Source: UBA1757 sp045627385
GTDB taxonomy: Bacteria > Bacteroidota > Bacteroidia > Bacteroidales > UBA1402
NCBI GenBank assembly: GCA_045627385.1
Contig: JAZQNO010000028.1
Span: forward strand, 70,825-134,824
DNA length: 64,000 nucleotides
Reading direction: 5' to 3'
The notes beneath the pieces are model-generated. The model was not told where the DNA came from. It searched no databases and saw nothing but the letters and a program-made list of their open reading frames with translations. This document shows positions 1 to 7,921 of this stretch, piece by piece (position 1 is the first letter of the stretch; each line of letters begins with the position of its first letter). The position numbers and the translations under genes are program-made.

Positions 1-250
1 AACCCAAAAATTTGACTTCGATGAGGTATTTGCCACTCTTGACGCGGTTGAGTGAGAAGCTTCCGAACTGGTCGGTGGCGGCTCCGGTGACATAGGAAGA
101 GTCTTTCTGATTGAGCAATCTGACGGTGGCCATTTCGATGGCGCCGTCAGTGGCCTTGTCCAGCACTTTGGACTGGATGGTGTAGTCGGCCGCCATTACA
201 GCGGTGAAAGTCAGCAGAATAAGTAGGCAGGAGAGGAGGATACGTTTCAT
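1..250 (-). CDS. Partial outer-membrane protein with carboxypeptidase-regulatory-like N-terminal domain
   Basis: Only the first 83 codons are in the window; the gene runs off the left edge. The reading starts with MKRILLSCLLILLTFTAVMA, a clear Sec signal peptide, followed by a segment (YTIQSKVLDKATDGAIEMATVRLL and on) of the type that opens carboxypeptidase-D regulatory-like domains: a short beta-sandwich with 'V-D..T...I..A.V.L', then 'TDQFGSFSL' and 'SGKYLIEV'. In Bacteroidota such domains sit at the N-terminus of TonB-dependent receptors or of beta-barrel family (OMP_b-brl) proteins. Which of the two this is cannot be told from the fragment. It is transcribed divergently from kduI. The first ATG is chosen because it begins the signal peptide. 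Confidence 0.75.
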   Translation of the reverse strand, partial: MKRILLSCLLILLTFTAVMAADYTIQSKVLDKATDGAIEMATVRLLNQKDSSYVTGAATDQFGSFSLNRVKSGKYLIEVKFLG

Positions 251-380
251 TTGAAATACACTTCTTTTTTTTTGTTCGAACCTTTGATGGAACGGATTTT
301 GCTTGGTTTAATAAGAGCCCGCGAATTTACATTTTTTATATGAATAATGGATTAGTGAAAAAAAATGTGTCGAAAGGCGA

Positions 381-407
381 ATTGTTAGGGGAATTGCGTT
401 ATTTTTG
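381..407 (+). promoter_or_regulatory. Possible promoter of the kduI-ara operon
   Basis: TATTTTTG at 400-407 fits the Bacteroidota -7 element TAnnTTTG and lies 35 bases before the kduI ATG. The nearest -33-like TTG is at 382-384, only 15 bases upstream, shorter than the usual 19-20, so the -33 part is weak. The 191 bases between the two divergent genes hold no other gene that can be supported. Confidence 0.4.
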
Positions 408-441
408 CAAGTTAAGAGAACAATCACTAAAACCATTGGAT

Positions 442-1284
442 ATGAAGACAAACTACGAAGTACGTTATGCAGCCCATCCTGAGGATGCGAAAAGTTACGA
501 CACCACCCGGATCCGTCGCGATTTCCTTATTGAAAAGGTCTTTGCGGCTGACGAAGTCAATATGGTCTATTCCATGTACGACCGCATGGTCGTCGGCGGA
601 GCCATGCCTGTGAAGGAATCTCTCAAACTGGAAGCCATCGATCCTCTGAAGGCTCCTTATTTCCTGACCCGTCGCGAACTGGGCATTTTCAACGTCGGCG
701 GTGCCGGCCGTGTCCGTCACGGAGACGAGGTCTTCGAACTCGATTACAAGGAGGCTCTCTATCTGGGACGCGGCGACAAGGACGTCGTTTTCGAGAGCAA
801 GGACGCCGCCCATCCCGCCAAGTTCTATTTCAATTCCACCACGGCTCACGCGCTTTATCCCGACCGCAAGGTGACCAAAGCCGATGCCGTCGTGGCGCAC
901 ATGGGTTCGCTTGAAATGAGCAACGAACGCAACATCAACAAAATGCTGGTCAACCAAGTGCTGCCTACCTGCCAGCTCCAGATGGGCATGACCGAACTGG
1001 CCACCGGTTCTGTCTGGAACACGATGCCGGCCCACACCCACAGCCGCCGTATGGAGGCCTATTTCTATTTCGAGGTTCCCGAAGACCAGGCTGTCTGCCA
1101 CTTCATGGGCGAGATCGACGAGACCCGCCACATCTGGATGAAGGGCGACCAGGCCGTTCTCAGCCCCGAATGGAGCATCCATAGCGCCGCCGCCACCCAC
1201 AACTATACCTTCATCTGGGGCATGGGCGGTGAGAACCTCGACTACGGTGACCAGGACTTCAGCCTCATCACGGATCTCAAATGA
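442..1284 (+). CDS. kduI: 5-dehydro-4-deoxy-D-glucuronate isomerase (KduI)
   Basis: KduI interconverts 5-keto-4-deoxyuronate and 3-deoxy-D-glycero-2,5-hexodiulosonate in the cytoplasm, the step after unsaturated uronate is released from pectin or glycosaminoglycan fragments. The protein has 280 residues, close to the 278 of the E. coli enzyme. The cupin metal site is complete: His198, His200 and Glu205 in PAHTHSRRMEAY and His247 in EWSIHSAA, equivalent to the E. coli ligands 196, 198, 203 and 245. The reading frame is open back to an ATG at 340, but family members begin MKTNYEVRYA, so the ATG at 442 is taken. It is first in a co-directional run with kduD and the arabinose genes, which points to pectin-derived substrates. 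Confidence 0.95.
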   Translation: MKTNYEVRYAAHPEDAKSYDTTRIRRDFLIEKVFAADEVNMVYSMYDRMVVGGAMPVKESLKLEAIDPLKAPYFLTRRELGIFNVGGAGRVRHGDEVFELDYKEALYLGRGDKDVVFESKDAAHPAKFYFNSTTAHALYPDRKVTKADAVVAHMGSLEMSNERNINKMLVNQVLPTCQLQMGMTELATGSVWNTMPAHTHSRRMEAYFYFEVPEDQAVCHFMGEIDETRHIWMKGDQAVLSPEWSIHSAAATHNYTFIWGMGGENLDYGDQDFSLITDLK

Positions 1285-1331
1285 CGAATCGACCAATCAA
1301 CTAATTAATAACAATTCAAACTTTTACAATT

Positions 1332-1490
1332 ATGAAAATTATCGGTTTACTTGTATCTGCCGTCTGCTCGTACCTCTGCTACAATCTGGCAAAAAAGAGC
1401 GGTAAGAATGCCATCCTTGCAGCTGTTCTGGGATTCATCTTCTCCATCATCTCTCTGATTGTCTATTTTCTGCTCAGCCGCAAGAAATAA
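1332..1490 (+). CDS. Small two-helix membrane peptide (52 aa)
   Basis: A 52-codon reading frame fills the gap between kduI and kduD. It starts MKIIGLLVSAVCSYLCYNLA, has a short Lys-rich turn (KKSGKN), then a second hydrophobic stretch (AILAAVLGFIFSIISLIVYF) and ends LLSRKK. This is the layout of a small inner-membrane protein with two helices and a basic C-terminus. I do not recognise a family. It is 47 bases after kduI and 21 before kduD and so is likely co-transcribed. No function can be assigned; small peptides of this kind sometimes stabilise a transporter, and a symporter lies downstream, but that is only a suggestion. Confidence 0.65.
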   Translation: MKIIGLLVSAVCSYLCYNLAKKSGKNAILAAVLGFIFSIISLIVYFLLSRKK

Positions 1491-1511
1491 GAGCATAATT
1501 CGATATCAGGT

Positions 1512-2315
1512 ATGAACAACCCGTTTTCACTTGAAGGGAAGAACGCTTGGATCACAGGCGCTTCCTACGGTATCGGCTTCAACATCGCCAAGGCTTTTGT
1601 CGCTGCCGGTATCAAGAACATCATCTTCAACGACATCAACGAAGCCGCCCTTCAGCGCGGCCTGGACAACTATAAGGAGGCCGGCATCACCAACGTGAAG
1701 GGCTATGTCTGCGACGTCACCGACGAAGTGGCCATCAAGGCTCTGGTGGAGACCATCCACAAGGAAGTCGGTCAGAACGACATTCTGGTCAACAACGCCG
1801 GCATCATCAAACGCATCCCGATGCATGAGATGAAGCGTGCCGAATTCCAGCAGGTCATCGACATCGACCTGGTGGCTCCGTATATCGTCTCCTCCGCAGT
1901 CATTCCCGAAATGATGGAGCGTCGCGAGGGCAAGATCATCAACATCTGTTCGATGATGAGCGAACTGGGACGTGAAACCGTCAGCGCCTACGCCGCCGCC
2001 AAAGGCGGTCTGAAGATGCTCACCCGCAACATCTGTTCGGAATACGGTGAATACAACATCCAGTGCAACGCCATCGGACCGGGCTACATCGCCACTCCTC
2101 AGACGGCTCCTCTGCGCGAGCGTCAGCCGGATGGCAGCCGTCATCCTTTCGACAGCTTCATCTGCGCCAAGACTCCTGCCGGCCGCTGGCTCGAGCCCGA
2201 AGAACTGGGCGGACCCGCCGTCTTCCTGGCTTCGCACGCTTCCGATGCCGTCAATGGCCACGTCCTCTATGTGGACGGCGGTATTCTGGCCTATATCGGC
2301 AAACAACCCAAATGA
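1512..2315 (+). CDS. kduD: 2-deoxy-D-gluconate 3-dehydrogenase / KduD-type SDR
   Basis: KduD reduces 3-deoxy-D-glycero-2,5-hexodiulosonate to 2-keto-3-deoxygluconate with NAD(P)H, the reaction that follows KduI. The 267-residue protein is a classical short-chain dehydrogenase: dinucleotide motif TGASYGIG at 15-22, NNAG with a following IIKR, catalytic Tyr160 and Lys164 in YAAAK, and a C-terminal VNGHVLYVDGG. Placement directly after kduI supports KduD over the many related SDRs. The product, KDG, would need a KDG kinase and aldolase, and these are not in the window. The gene is followed after 9 bases by the epimerase. Confidence 0.9.
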   Translation: MNNPFSLEGKNAWITGASYGIGFNIAKAFVAAGIKNIIFNDINEAALQRGLDNYKEAGITNVKGYVCDVTDEVAIKALVETIHKEVGQNDILVNNAGIIKRIPMHEMKRAEFQQVIDIDLVAPYIVSSAVIPEMMERREGKIINICSMMSELGRETVSAYAAAKGGLKMLTRNICSEYGEYNIQCNAIGPGYIATPQTAPLRERQPDGSRHPFDSFICAKTPAGRWLEPEELGGPAVFLASHASDAVNGHVLYVDGGILAYIGKQPK

Positions 2316-2324
2316 TCTGCGGAT

Positions 2325-3611
2325 ATGAAGAAGTGTTTTTATCTCCTGGTCGCTGCGGCCTTGCTGCTGAGCTCCTGCTGCAAGCAGTACGACGCACCGA
2401 AGGCCAAGCTCAACAAGGTCGATTTCCAGACGGAAATCGACGGCAAGAAGAATGACCTGTTCATTCTGAAGAACGCCAATGGCGTGGAAATCACGATGAT
2501 GAACTTCGGTGCCCGCATCGTTTCCATCTGCACGCCCGACCGCGACGGCAAATTCGGCGATATCGTCCTCGGTTTCGACAATATCCAGCCTTATCTGGAC
2601 AATTCCACCGATTTCGGCGCCTTCATCGGCCGCTACGGCAACCGCATCAATCTGGGCAAGTTCAGTTTGGATGGGGTAGACTACCAGCTGTCGACCAACA
2701 ACTTCGGCCACAGTCTTCACGGCGGTGTCAAAGGTTTCCAGTACTGCATGTTCGACATCGAACAGACCGATGACCAGCATCTGGTGGCCAGCTATACGGC
2801 TCAGGACGGCGAAATGGGCTTCCCCGGCACTCTTCAGGCCAAAGCCACGTACACGCTGACCGATGCCAATGCTCTGGTCATCGCTTACGAGGCCGTCACC
2901 GACAAGCCGACCATCGTCAATCTGACCAACCACTCTTATTTCAATCTGAGCGGAGATGCCCAGAGCATTCTCAACCACAAGCTCATGATCAATGCCGACG
3001 GTTTCACTCCGGTCGACACCACCTTCATGACGACCGGTGAGATCGCTTCTGTCGAAGGTACTCCGATGGATTTCCGTACGCCGACTTTCATCGGCGAGCG
3101 CATCGACCAGTATGATTTCGAACAGCTGAAGAACGGCAACGGGTACGACCACAACTGGGTGCTGAACACCACTTGCCCCAAACAGCTGGCCTGCAAGCTG
3201 GCCGATCCGAGCACCGGACGTACGCTGGAGGTCTACACCAGCGAACCCGGCGTTCAGGTCTACACGGGCAATTTCCTGGATGGAACGCTCACCGGCAAGA
3301 AGGGCGTCGTCTACAACCAGCGTGCTGCCATTTGTCTGGAAACCCAGCACTATCCCGACAGCCCCAATAAGCCTCAGTGGCCTTCTGTCGTGCTCCGTCC
3401 CGGCGAGACATACACCAGCCTGTGTGTCTATCAGTTCGGTGTCTGCAACAAATGCGGCGGCAAGGGTGAAGCTCACGAGTGCGGTCAGTCCCACGAGTGC
3501 GGTGATTCCCATGATTGCGGTCAGGCTCAGGCCTGTGAGCGTCAGGGTGCCGCTCATGAATGTGCCCACGACGGTGCCGCTCACGAATGTCAGCATCAGT
3601 GCGAAAAATAA
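2325..3611 (+). CDS. galM: Secreted lipoprotein aldose 1-epimerase with a C-terminal Cys/His-rich tail
   Basis: Aldose 1-epimerase interconverts the alpha and beta anomers of aldoses such as L-arabinose or galactose. The protein has 428 residues. A lipoprotein signal (LLLSSC, Cys18) means it is processed outside the inner membrane, probably in the periplasm. The epimerase domain shows NHSYFNLSG with the catalytic His, and AICLETQHYPDSPNKPQWP with the general-base Glu. Where family members normally stop, after YQFGV, this one carries 55 more residues (374-428) with nine Cys and seven His in recurring SHECG/AHEC units. That tail looks metal-binding or disulphide-forming and is not part of known GalM. 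The gene sits between kduD and the symporter, suggesting it prepares the anomer that is imported. Confidence 0.9.
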   Translation: MKKCFYLLVAAALLLSSCCKQYDAPKAKLNKVDFQTEIDGKKNDLFILKNANGVEITMMNFGARIVSICTPDRDGKFGDIVLGFDNIQPYLDNSTDFGAFIGRYGNRINLGKFSLDGVDYQLSTNNFGHSLHGGVKGFQYCMFDIEQTDDQHLVASYTAQDGEMGFPGTLQAKATYTLTDANALVIAYEAVTDKPTIVNLTNHSYFNLSGDAQSILNHKLMINADGFTPVDTTFMTTGEIASVEGTPMDFRTPTFIGERIDQYDFEQLKNGNGYDHNWVLNTTCPKQLACKLADPSTGRTLEVYTSEPGVQVYTGNFLDGTLTGKKGVVYNQRAAICLETQHYPDSPNKPQWPSVVLRPGETYTSLCVYQFGVCNKCGGKGEAHECGQSHECGDSHDCGQAQACERQGAAHECAHDGAAHECQHQCEK

Positions 3612-3632
3612 TCACACCTAATTAATATTAGT

Positions 3633-5609
3633 ATGAATTCCATTATCGAAAGTCTGAAGGCGAACGGATTTGCCACCGTCGACTACATCGTATTCGCGGT
3701 CTATCTGGTCGTCCTTGTCGCGTTGGGCCTGTTCCTGTCGCGCAACAAAAATGGAAAGGAAAAGAGTTCAAACGACTACTTCCTGGCCGGTAATACGTTG
3801 ACTTGGTGGGCTGTAGGTGCTTCTCTGATCGCCGCTAACATTTCTGCCGAACAGTTCATCGGCATGTCGGGATCGGCCTATGCTTCGGGTATCGCCGTAG
3901 CTGCCTACGAACTGATGGCCGCCGCCACGCTGATTGTGGTGGCCAAGTTCATCCTGCCGGTGATGATCAAGCGCAAAATATACACCATTCCCCAGTTCCT
4001 GAGCGAGCGCTACAACAATGGGGTAGGACTGTCGTTCTCCATTTTCTGGCTGTTCCTCTACGTGTTCATCAACCTGACGTCCGTGTCGTGGCTGGGCGCT
4101 TTGGCCATCAAGCAGATTCTGGGTCTTCCGACCATTCAGGGCGTGTTCCTGGGCATGCAGGTCGACTATGTCACTCTGTTCATCATCATCGGTCTGTTCC
4201 TCATCGCCGGTATCTATTCCATCTACGGAGGTCTGGCGTCTGTCGCCTGGACGGATGTGCTGCAGGTCACTTTCCTGGTGGGTGGCGGTCTGATCACCGC
4301 CTATGCCGCTCTGGCCGTGCTGGCTCCGCATCTCGGTGCCGACAGTGCTCTGGGCGCTTTGGGCGCTGTCTTCCAGCGTCTGCAGGAAATTCCCGGTGAC
4401 ACCCATTTCCACCTGGTGGTTGAGCGCAATGCCGACTTGTATCCTGTTTTGCAGGGCACTGCCACTCAGGCTGCCGACCCGTACTTTACCATTCCCGGTA
4501 TCGTGGTCATCGTCGGTGCGCTCTGGCTGACCAACATCGGCTACTGGGGCTTCAACCAGTACATCATCCAGAAGGGTCTGGCCGCCAAGAGTCTGGGCGA
4601 AGCCAAGAAGGGTCTCATTTTCGCCGCTTTCCTGAAGATTCTCATTCCCTTCATCGTCTGCATTCCCGGTGTCTGCGCCTTCCTTATCTGGAACGATCCG
4701 TCCCTGCACAGCAACATCGATCTGGCCGGTGCCATCACCCGCAGCGACGACGCTTATCCCTTCCTGATCCGCAACTTCACGCCGGTATTTGTCAAGGGTC
4801 TGTCGTTTGCCGCTCTGACGGCTGCCGTCATTTCGTCTCTGGCTTCGATGTTCAACTCGACCTCGACCATCTTCACGATGGACGTCTACAAGAAGTTCAT
4901 CAAAAAGGACGCTTCCGACAAGAGTCTTGTCACCGTGGGCCGCATCACCTCTCTGGTGGCTCTGCTCATCGCTCTGGTGGCTGTCTATCCGATCATGGGC
5001 GGTGCCGACCAGGCTTTCCAGATCATTCAGGAATACTCCGGATTCGTCTATCCCGGTATCGTGGTCATCTTCGGTCTGGGTCTGCTGTGGAAGCGCTCTT
5101 CCGGTCCGGCTGCCATCGTGGCCGCTCTGGGCACTTTCGTCTTCAGCATCCTCTTCAAGTTCATTATGCCCAACACGCCGTTCCTGCTCCGCATGGGATA
5201 TGTGTTTGTGGTGCTGGTTGCCCTGTTCATCCCCATCTCGCTGCTCAGCAAGAAGGCTGTCAAGGCTGACGAACTTGATGAACACACCATCAGAACTCAG
5301 ATGAAGTGGAGCCGCATACTTTCCTTCAGCGGTATCGTCTGCGCGCTGGCCGGTCTTGTCGCCAAGATCGCCTGGTGGTGCGGCGGCCATCTGGCCACCT
5401 TACAGTTCTACGGATTCGAAGCCATCTTCTTCCTGGCTGCCATGCTGATTGTCTTGGGCATCTACTTGAAGTCCAATGCAAAGGACAAGGTGCAGGATCC
5501 GAAGGCTGTGGAGATTGACCTTTCGCTCTTCCGCACCGACAGAGGTTTCAACATCGGTGCCATCTGCATCATCGTCATCCTCGCAGTCCTCTACATCGCT
5601 CTCTGGTAA
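3633..5609 (+). CDS. SGLT-type sodium/sugar symporter, probable arabinose importer
   Basis: A 658-residue polytopic inner-membrane protein of the sodium:solute symporter family. It begins with an outside N-terminus and a helix at VDYIVFAVYLVVLVALGLFL, then the family signature around NDYFLAGNTLTWWAVGASLI with AANISAEQFIG, the hallmark of SGLT-like sugar carriers. Roughly 13-15 hydrophobic segments follow, ending in a final helix at the extreme C-terminus. It imports a sugar together with sodium. Its position between an aldose epimerase and araD-araA-araB makes L-arabinose the most likely substrate, as in the arabinose operons known from other Bacteroides, but the substrate cannot be read from the sequence itself. 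Confidence 0.88.
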   Translation: MNSIIESLKANGFATVDYIVFAVYLVVLVALGLFLSRNKNGKEKSSNDYFLAGNTLTWWAVGASLIAANISAEQFIGMSGSAYASGIAVAAYELMAAATLIVVAKFILPVMIKRKIYTIPQFLSERYNNGVGLSFSIFWLFLYVFINLTSVSWLGALAIKQILGLPTIQGVFLGMQVDYVTLFIIIGLFLIAGIYSIYGGLASVAWTDVLQVTFLVGGGLITAYAALAVLAPHLGADSALGALGAVFQRLQEIPGDTHFHLVVERNADLYPVLQGTATQAADPYFTIPGIVVIVGALWLTNIGYWGFNQYIIQKGLAAKSLGEAKKGLIFAAFLKILIPFIVCIPGVCAFLIWNDPSLHSNIDLAGAITRSDDAYPFLIRNFTPVFVKGLSFAALTAAVISSLASMFNSTSTIFTMDVYKKFIKKDASDKSLVTVGRITSLVALLIALVAVYPIMGGADQAFQIIQEYSGFVYPGIVVIFGLGLLWKRSSGPAAIVAALGTFVFSILFKFIMPNTPFLLRMGYVFVVLVALFIPISLLSKKAVKADELDEHTIRTQMKWSRILSFSGIVCALAGLVAKIAWWCGGHLATLQFYGFEAIFFLAAMLIVLGIYLKSNAKDKVQDPKAVEIDLSLFRTDRGFNIGAICIIVILAVLYIALW

Positions 5610-5622
5610 CCCTTTGTACAAC

Positions 5623-5660
5623 GAAGGCACGGCGGAAACCGTCCGCCGTGCCTTCTTATA
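5623..5660 (+). terminator. Strong intra-operon hairpin before araD
   Basis: A perfect 14-bp stem (5623-5636 with 5642-5655, loop AACCG) followed by TTATATCTTC lies between the symporter and araD. It could end part of the transcription, or protect the end of a processed mRNA. The run after the stem is T-rich but broken by A and C, so partial read-through is plausible and would set the ratio between the upstream transporter and the downstream enzymes. Confidence 0.6.
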
Positions 5661-5670
5661 TCTTCATCGT

Positions 5671-6363
5671 ATGTTAGAAGCACTCAAAGAACAAGTCTGC
5701 AAGGCCAATCTGGATCTGGTCAAGCAGGGACTGGTCATTTTCACATGGGGCAATGTGTCCGGTATCGACCGCGAAAAAGGCCTGGTCGTCATCAAACCCA
5801 GCGGTGTCGGCTATGACAACATGAAACCCAGCGACATGGTTGTCGTCGATCTTGCCACGGGCAAGACTGTCGAAGGGGAACTGAACCCTTCGAGCGACAC
5901 GCCGACCCATCTGGAACTCTACAAGGCTTTTCCCAATATCAAAGGCATCGTGCACACTCACTCGACTTATGCCACGGCTTTTGCCCAGGCTGGCCGTCCC
6001 ATTCCGAACATCGGCACCACGCACGCGGATTATTTCTACAAGGACATTCCATGCACCCGCGATATGGTCGAGTCGGAAATGGCCGAGTATGAAAAGGAAA
6101 CGGGTACCGTCATCATCGAGGCTTTCCGGAATGTCAATCCAGACCACACGCCTGGCGTGCTGGTGAAGAACCACGGTCCCTTCAGTTGGGGCACTTCTCC
6201 CGACAACGCTGTCTACAATGCCAAAGTGATGGAGCAGTGTGCCAAGATGGCCTTCATCTCGTTCACGCTCAATCCCAAGACCGACATGAATCCTCTGCTG
6301 GTCGAAAAGCATTACATGCGCAAGCACGGTCCGAATGCCTACTACGGTCAGAAAAAACATTAA
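5671..6363 (+). CDS. araD: L-ribulose-5-phosphate 4-epimerase (AraD)
   Basis: AraD converts L-ribulose 5-phosphate into D-xylulose 5-phosphate, the last arabinose-specific step. The 230-residue length matches the 231 of the E. coli enzyme. Class II aldolase-type zinc ligands are visible: His95 and His97 in GIVHTHSTYATAF and His168 in VLVKNHGPFSWG, with Asp76 in the SSDTPTH segment. The reading frame is open further upstream (to 5476) but that part overlaps the symporter; the ATG at 5671, just after the hairpin, gives the family N-terminus MLEALKEQVCKANL. It is followed after 19 bases by araA. Confidence 0.95.
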   Translation: MLEALKEQVCKANLDLVKQGLVIFTWGNVSGIDREKGLVVIKPSGVGYDNMKPSDMVVVDLATGKTVEGELNPSSDTPTHLELYKAFPNIKGIVHTHSTYATAFAQAGRPIPNIGTTHADYFYKDIPCTRDMVESEMAEYEKETGTVIIEAFRNVNPDHTPGVLVKNHGPFSWGTSPDNAVYNAKVMEQCAKMAFISFTLNPKTDMNPLLVEKHYMRKHGPNAYYGQKKH

Positions 6364-6382
6364 CAATTTAAATTTCAAGAAT

Positions 6383-7921
6383 ATGAACGCATTTGATCAA
6401 TTTGAAATCTGGTGGATCACCGGTGCACAGCTGCTGTACGGAGGTGATGCCGTCGTGTCTGTCGACGCCCACTCCAAAGAAATGGTGGCCGGTCTGAACG
6501 ATTCGGGCAACATTCCCGTGAAGATTGTCTATAAAGGCACTGCCAACAGCAGCAAGGAAGTGGAAGCCGTGATGAAGGCTGCCAACAACGACGAAAAGTG
6601 TGTCGGCATCATCACCTGGATGCATACTTTCTCGCCCGCCAAGATGTGGATCCACGGTCTGCAGGCTCTCAAGAAACCGCTGCTGCATTTCCATACCCAG
6701 TACAATGCCGAAATTCCTTGGAATACCATGGACATGGATTTCATGAACCTCAACCAGAGCGCTCACGGCGACCGCGAATTCGGTCATATCTGTGCCCATA
6801 TGAGAATCGCCCGCAAGGTGGTTTCCGGCTATTGGAAAGACGAGAAGCCTCAGAAGCAGATAGCTGTCTGGGCCCGCGTATGTGCCGCATGGGCAGACGC
6901 TCAGGACATGCGGATCCTGCGTTTCGGCGACCAGATGAACAATGTGGCCGTTACCGACGGCGACAAGGTCGAGGCCGAAGTGCGCATGGGTTACCACGTG
7001 GACTATTATCCCGTCTCCTCTCTGATGGATTATTACAAGAAGGTCACGGAGTCTGAAACCGATGAACTGGTGGAAGAATACAAGAGGCTCTACACCATCA
7101 AGATAGACGAGTCTGGCGAAGAAGTGTACTGGCGGAAGGTACGCAATGCCGCCAAGGCGGAAATCGCTCTTCGCCGCGTGCTGAAGGACGAAGGCGCGAA
7201 GGGCTTCACGACCAATTTCGATGACTTGGGCGGTGCCGACATCGACGATCCGAATTTCCTCGGTTTCGACCAGATTCCCGGCCTGGCCTCGCAGCGCCTG
7301 ATGGCCGAAGGCTACGGTTTCGGTGCCGAGGGCGACTGGAAATCGGCCGCTCTGTACCGTACGGTCTGGTTCATGGCTCAGGGTCTGCCCACCGGCTGTT
7401 CATTCCTCGAAGACTACACGCTGCATTTCGACGGTGCCAAGAGTGCCATCCTGCAGAGCCATATGCTGGAAGTCTGCCCGCTGATTGCGGCCGACAAGCC
7501 TCGTCTGGAGGTCCATTTCCTCGGTATCGGCATCCGCAAGCAACAGACAGCCCGTCTGGTGTTCGATTCGAAAGTGGGCGACGGCGTCACCGCTACCGTG
7601 ATCGATCTTGGAAATCGTTTCCGTCTCATTGTCAATGACGTACATTGCATCAAACCGAAAAAACTGCCGAAACTGCCCGTGGCCAACGCTCTTTGGATTC
7701 CGCAGCCGAATTTCGAAGTCGGCACCGAAGCCTGGATTTTGGCCGGCGGTACGCACCATTCCTGCTTCTCCTACGACCTAAGTGCCGAATATTGGGAAGA
7801 CTATGCCGAAATCGCCGGCATTGAAATGGTTCACATCAACGGCAATACCACCATTGGCGAGTTCAAGAAAGAGCTCCGCATGAACGAAGTGTATTATCTG
7901 TTGAACAAAGCATTGAAATGA
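6383..7921 (+). CDS. araA: L-arabinose isomerase (AraA)
   Basis: AraA converts L-arabinose to L-ribulose in the cytoplasm. The protein has 512 residues (E. coli 500). The manganese ligands are in place at a constant offset from E. coli: Glu316 (FGAEGDW), Glu343 (FLEDYT), His360 (QSHMLE) and His458 or His459 (GTHHSCF). The N-terminus MNAFDQFEIWWITGAQLLYG is typical of the family and fixes the start at 6383. The stop codon overlaps the araB start in an ATGA, so translation of the two is probably coupled. Confidence 0.96.
   Translation: MNAFDQFEIWWITGAQLLYGGDAVVSVDAHSKEMVAGLNDSGNIPVKIVYKGTANSSKEVEAVMKAANNDEKCVGIITWMHTFSPAKMWIHGLQALKKPLLHFHTQYNAEIPWNTMDMDFMNLNQSAHGDREFGHICAHMRIARKVVSGYWKDEKPQKQIAVWARVCAAWADAQDMRILRFGDQMNNVAVTDGDKVEAEVRMGYHVDYYPVSSLMDYYKKVTESETDELVEEYKRLYTIKIDESGEEVYWRKVRNAAKAEIALRRVLKDEGAKGFTTNFDDLGGADIDDPNFLGFDQIPGLASQRLMAEGYGFGAEGDWKSAALYRTVWFMAQGLPTGCSFLEDYTLHFDGAKSAILQSHMLEVCPLIAADKPRLEVHFLGIGIRKQQTARLVFDSKVGDGVTATVIDLGNRFRLIVNDVHCIKPKKLPKLPVANALWIPQPNFEVGTEAWILAGGTHHSCFSYDLSAEYWEDYAEIAGIEMVHINGNTTIGEFKKELRMNEVYYLLNKALK

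Noticed and set aside
340..441. Longer N-terminus for KduI from the ATG at 340
   Set aside because: The extra 34 residues do not match the family, and the likely promoter element at 400-407 lies within them.
1527..3596. 689-residue antisense reading frame across kduD and galM
   Set aside because: It is a mirror of the strong codon bias of the plus-strand genes; both of those have complete family motifs and the antisense protein has none. The same applies to the antisense frames at 427-1296, 3768-5390, 7894-9213, 11874-13334, 25605-27638, 34155-36539, 41522-42871, 42958-44319, 45252-46610 and 46637-47752, and to plus-strand frames at 55611-56900 and 58484-61963 opposite pbpC and the macroglobulin.
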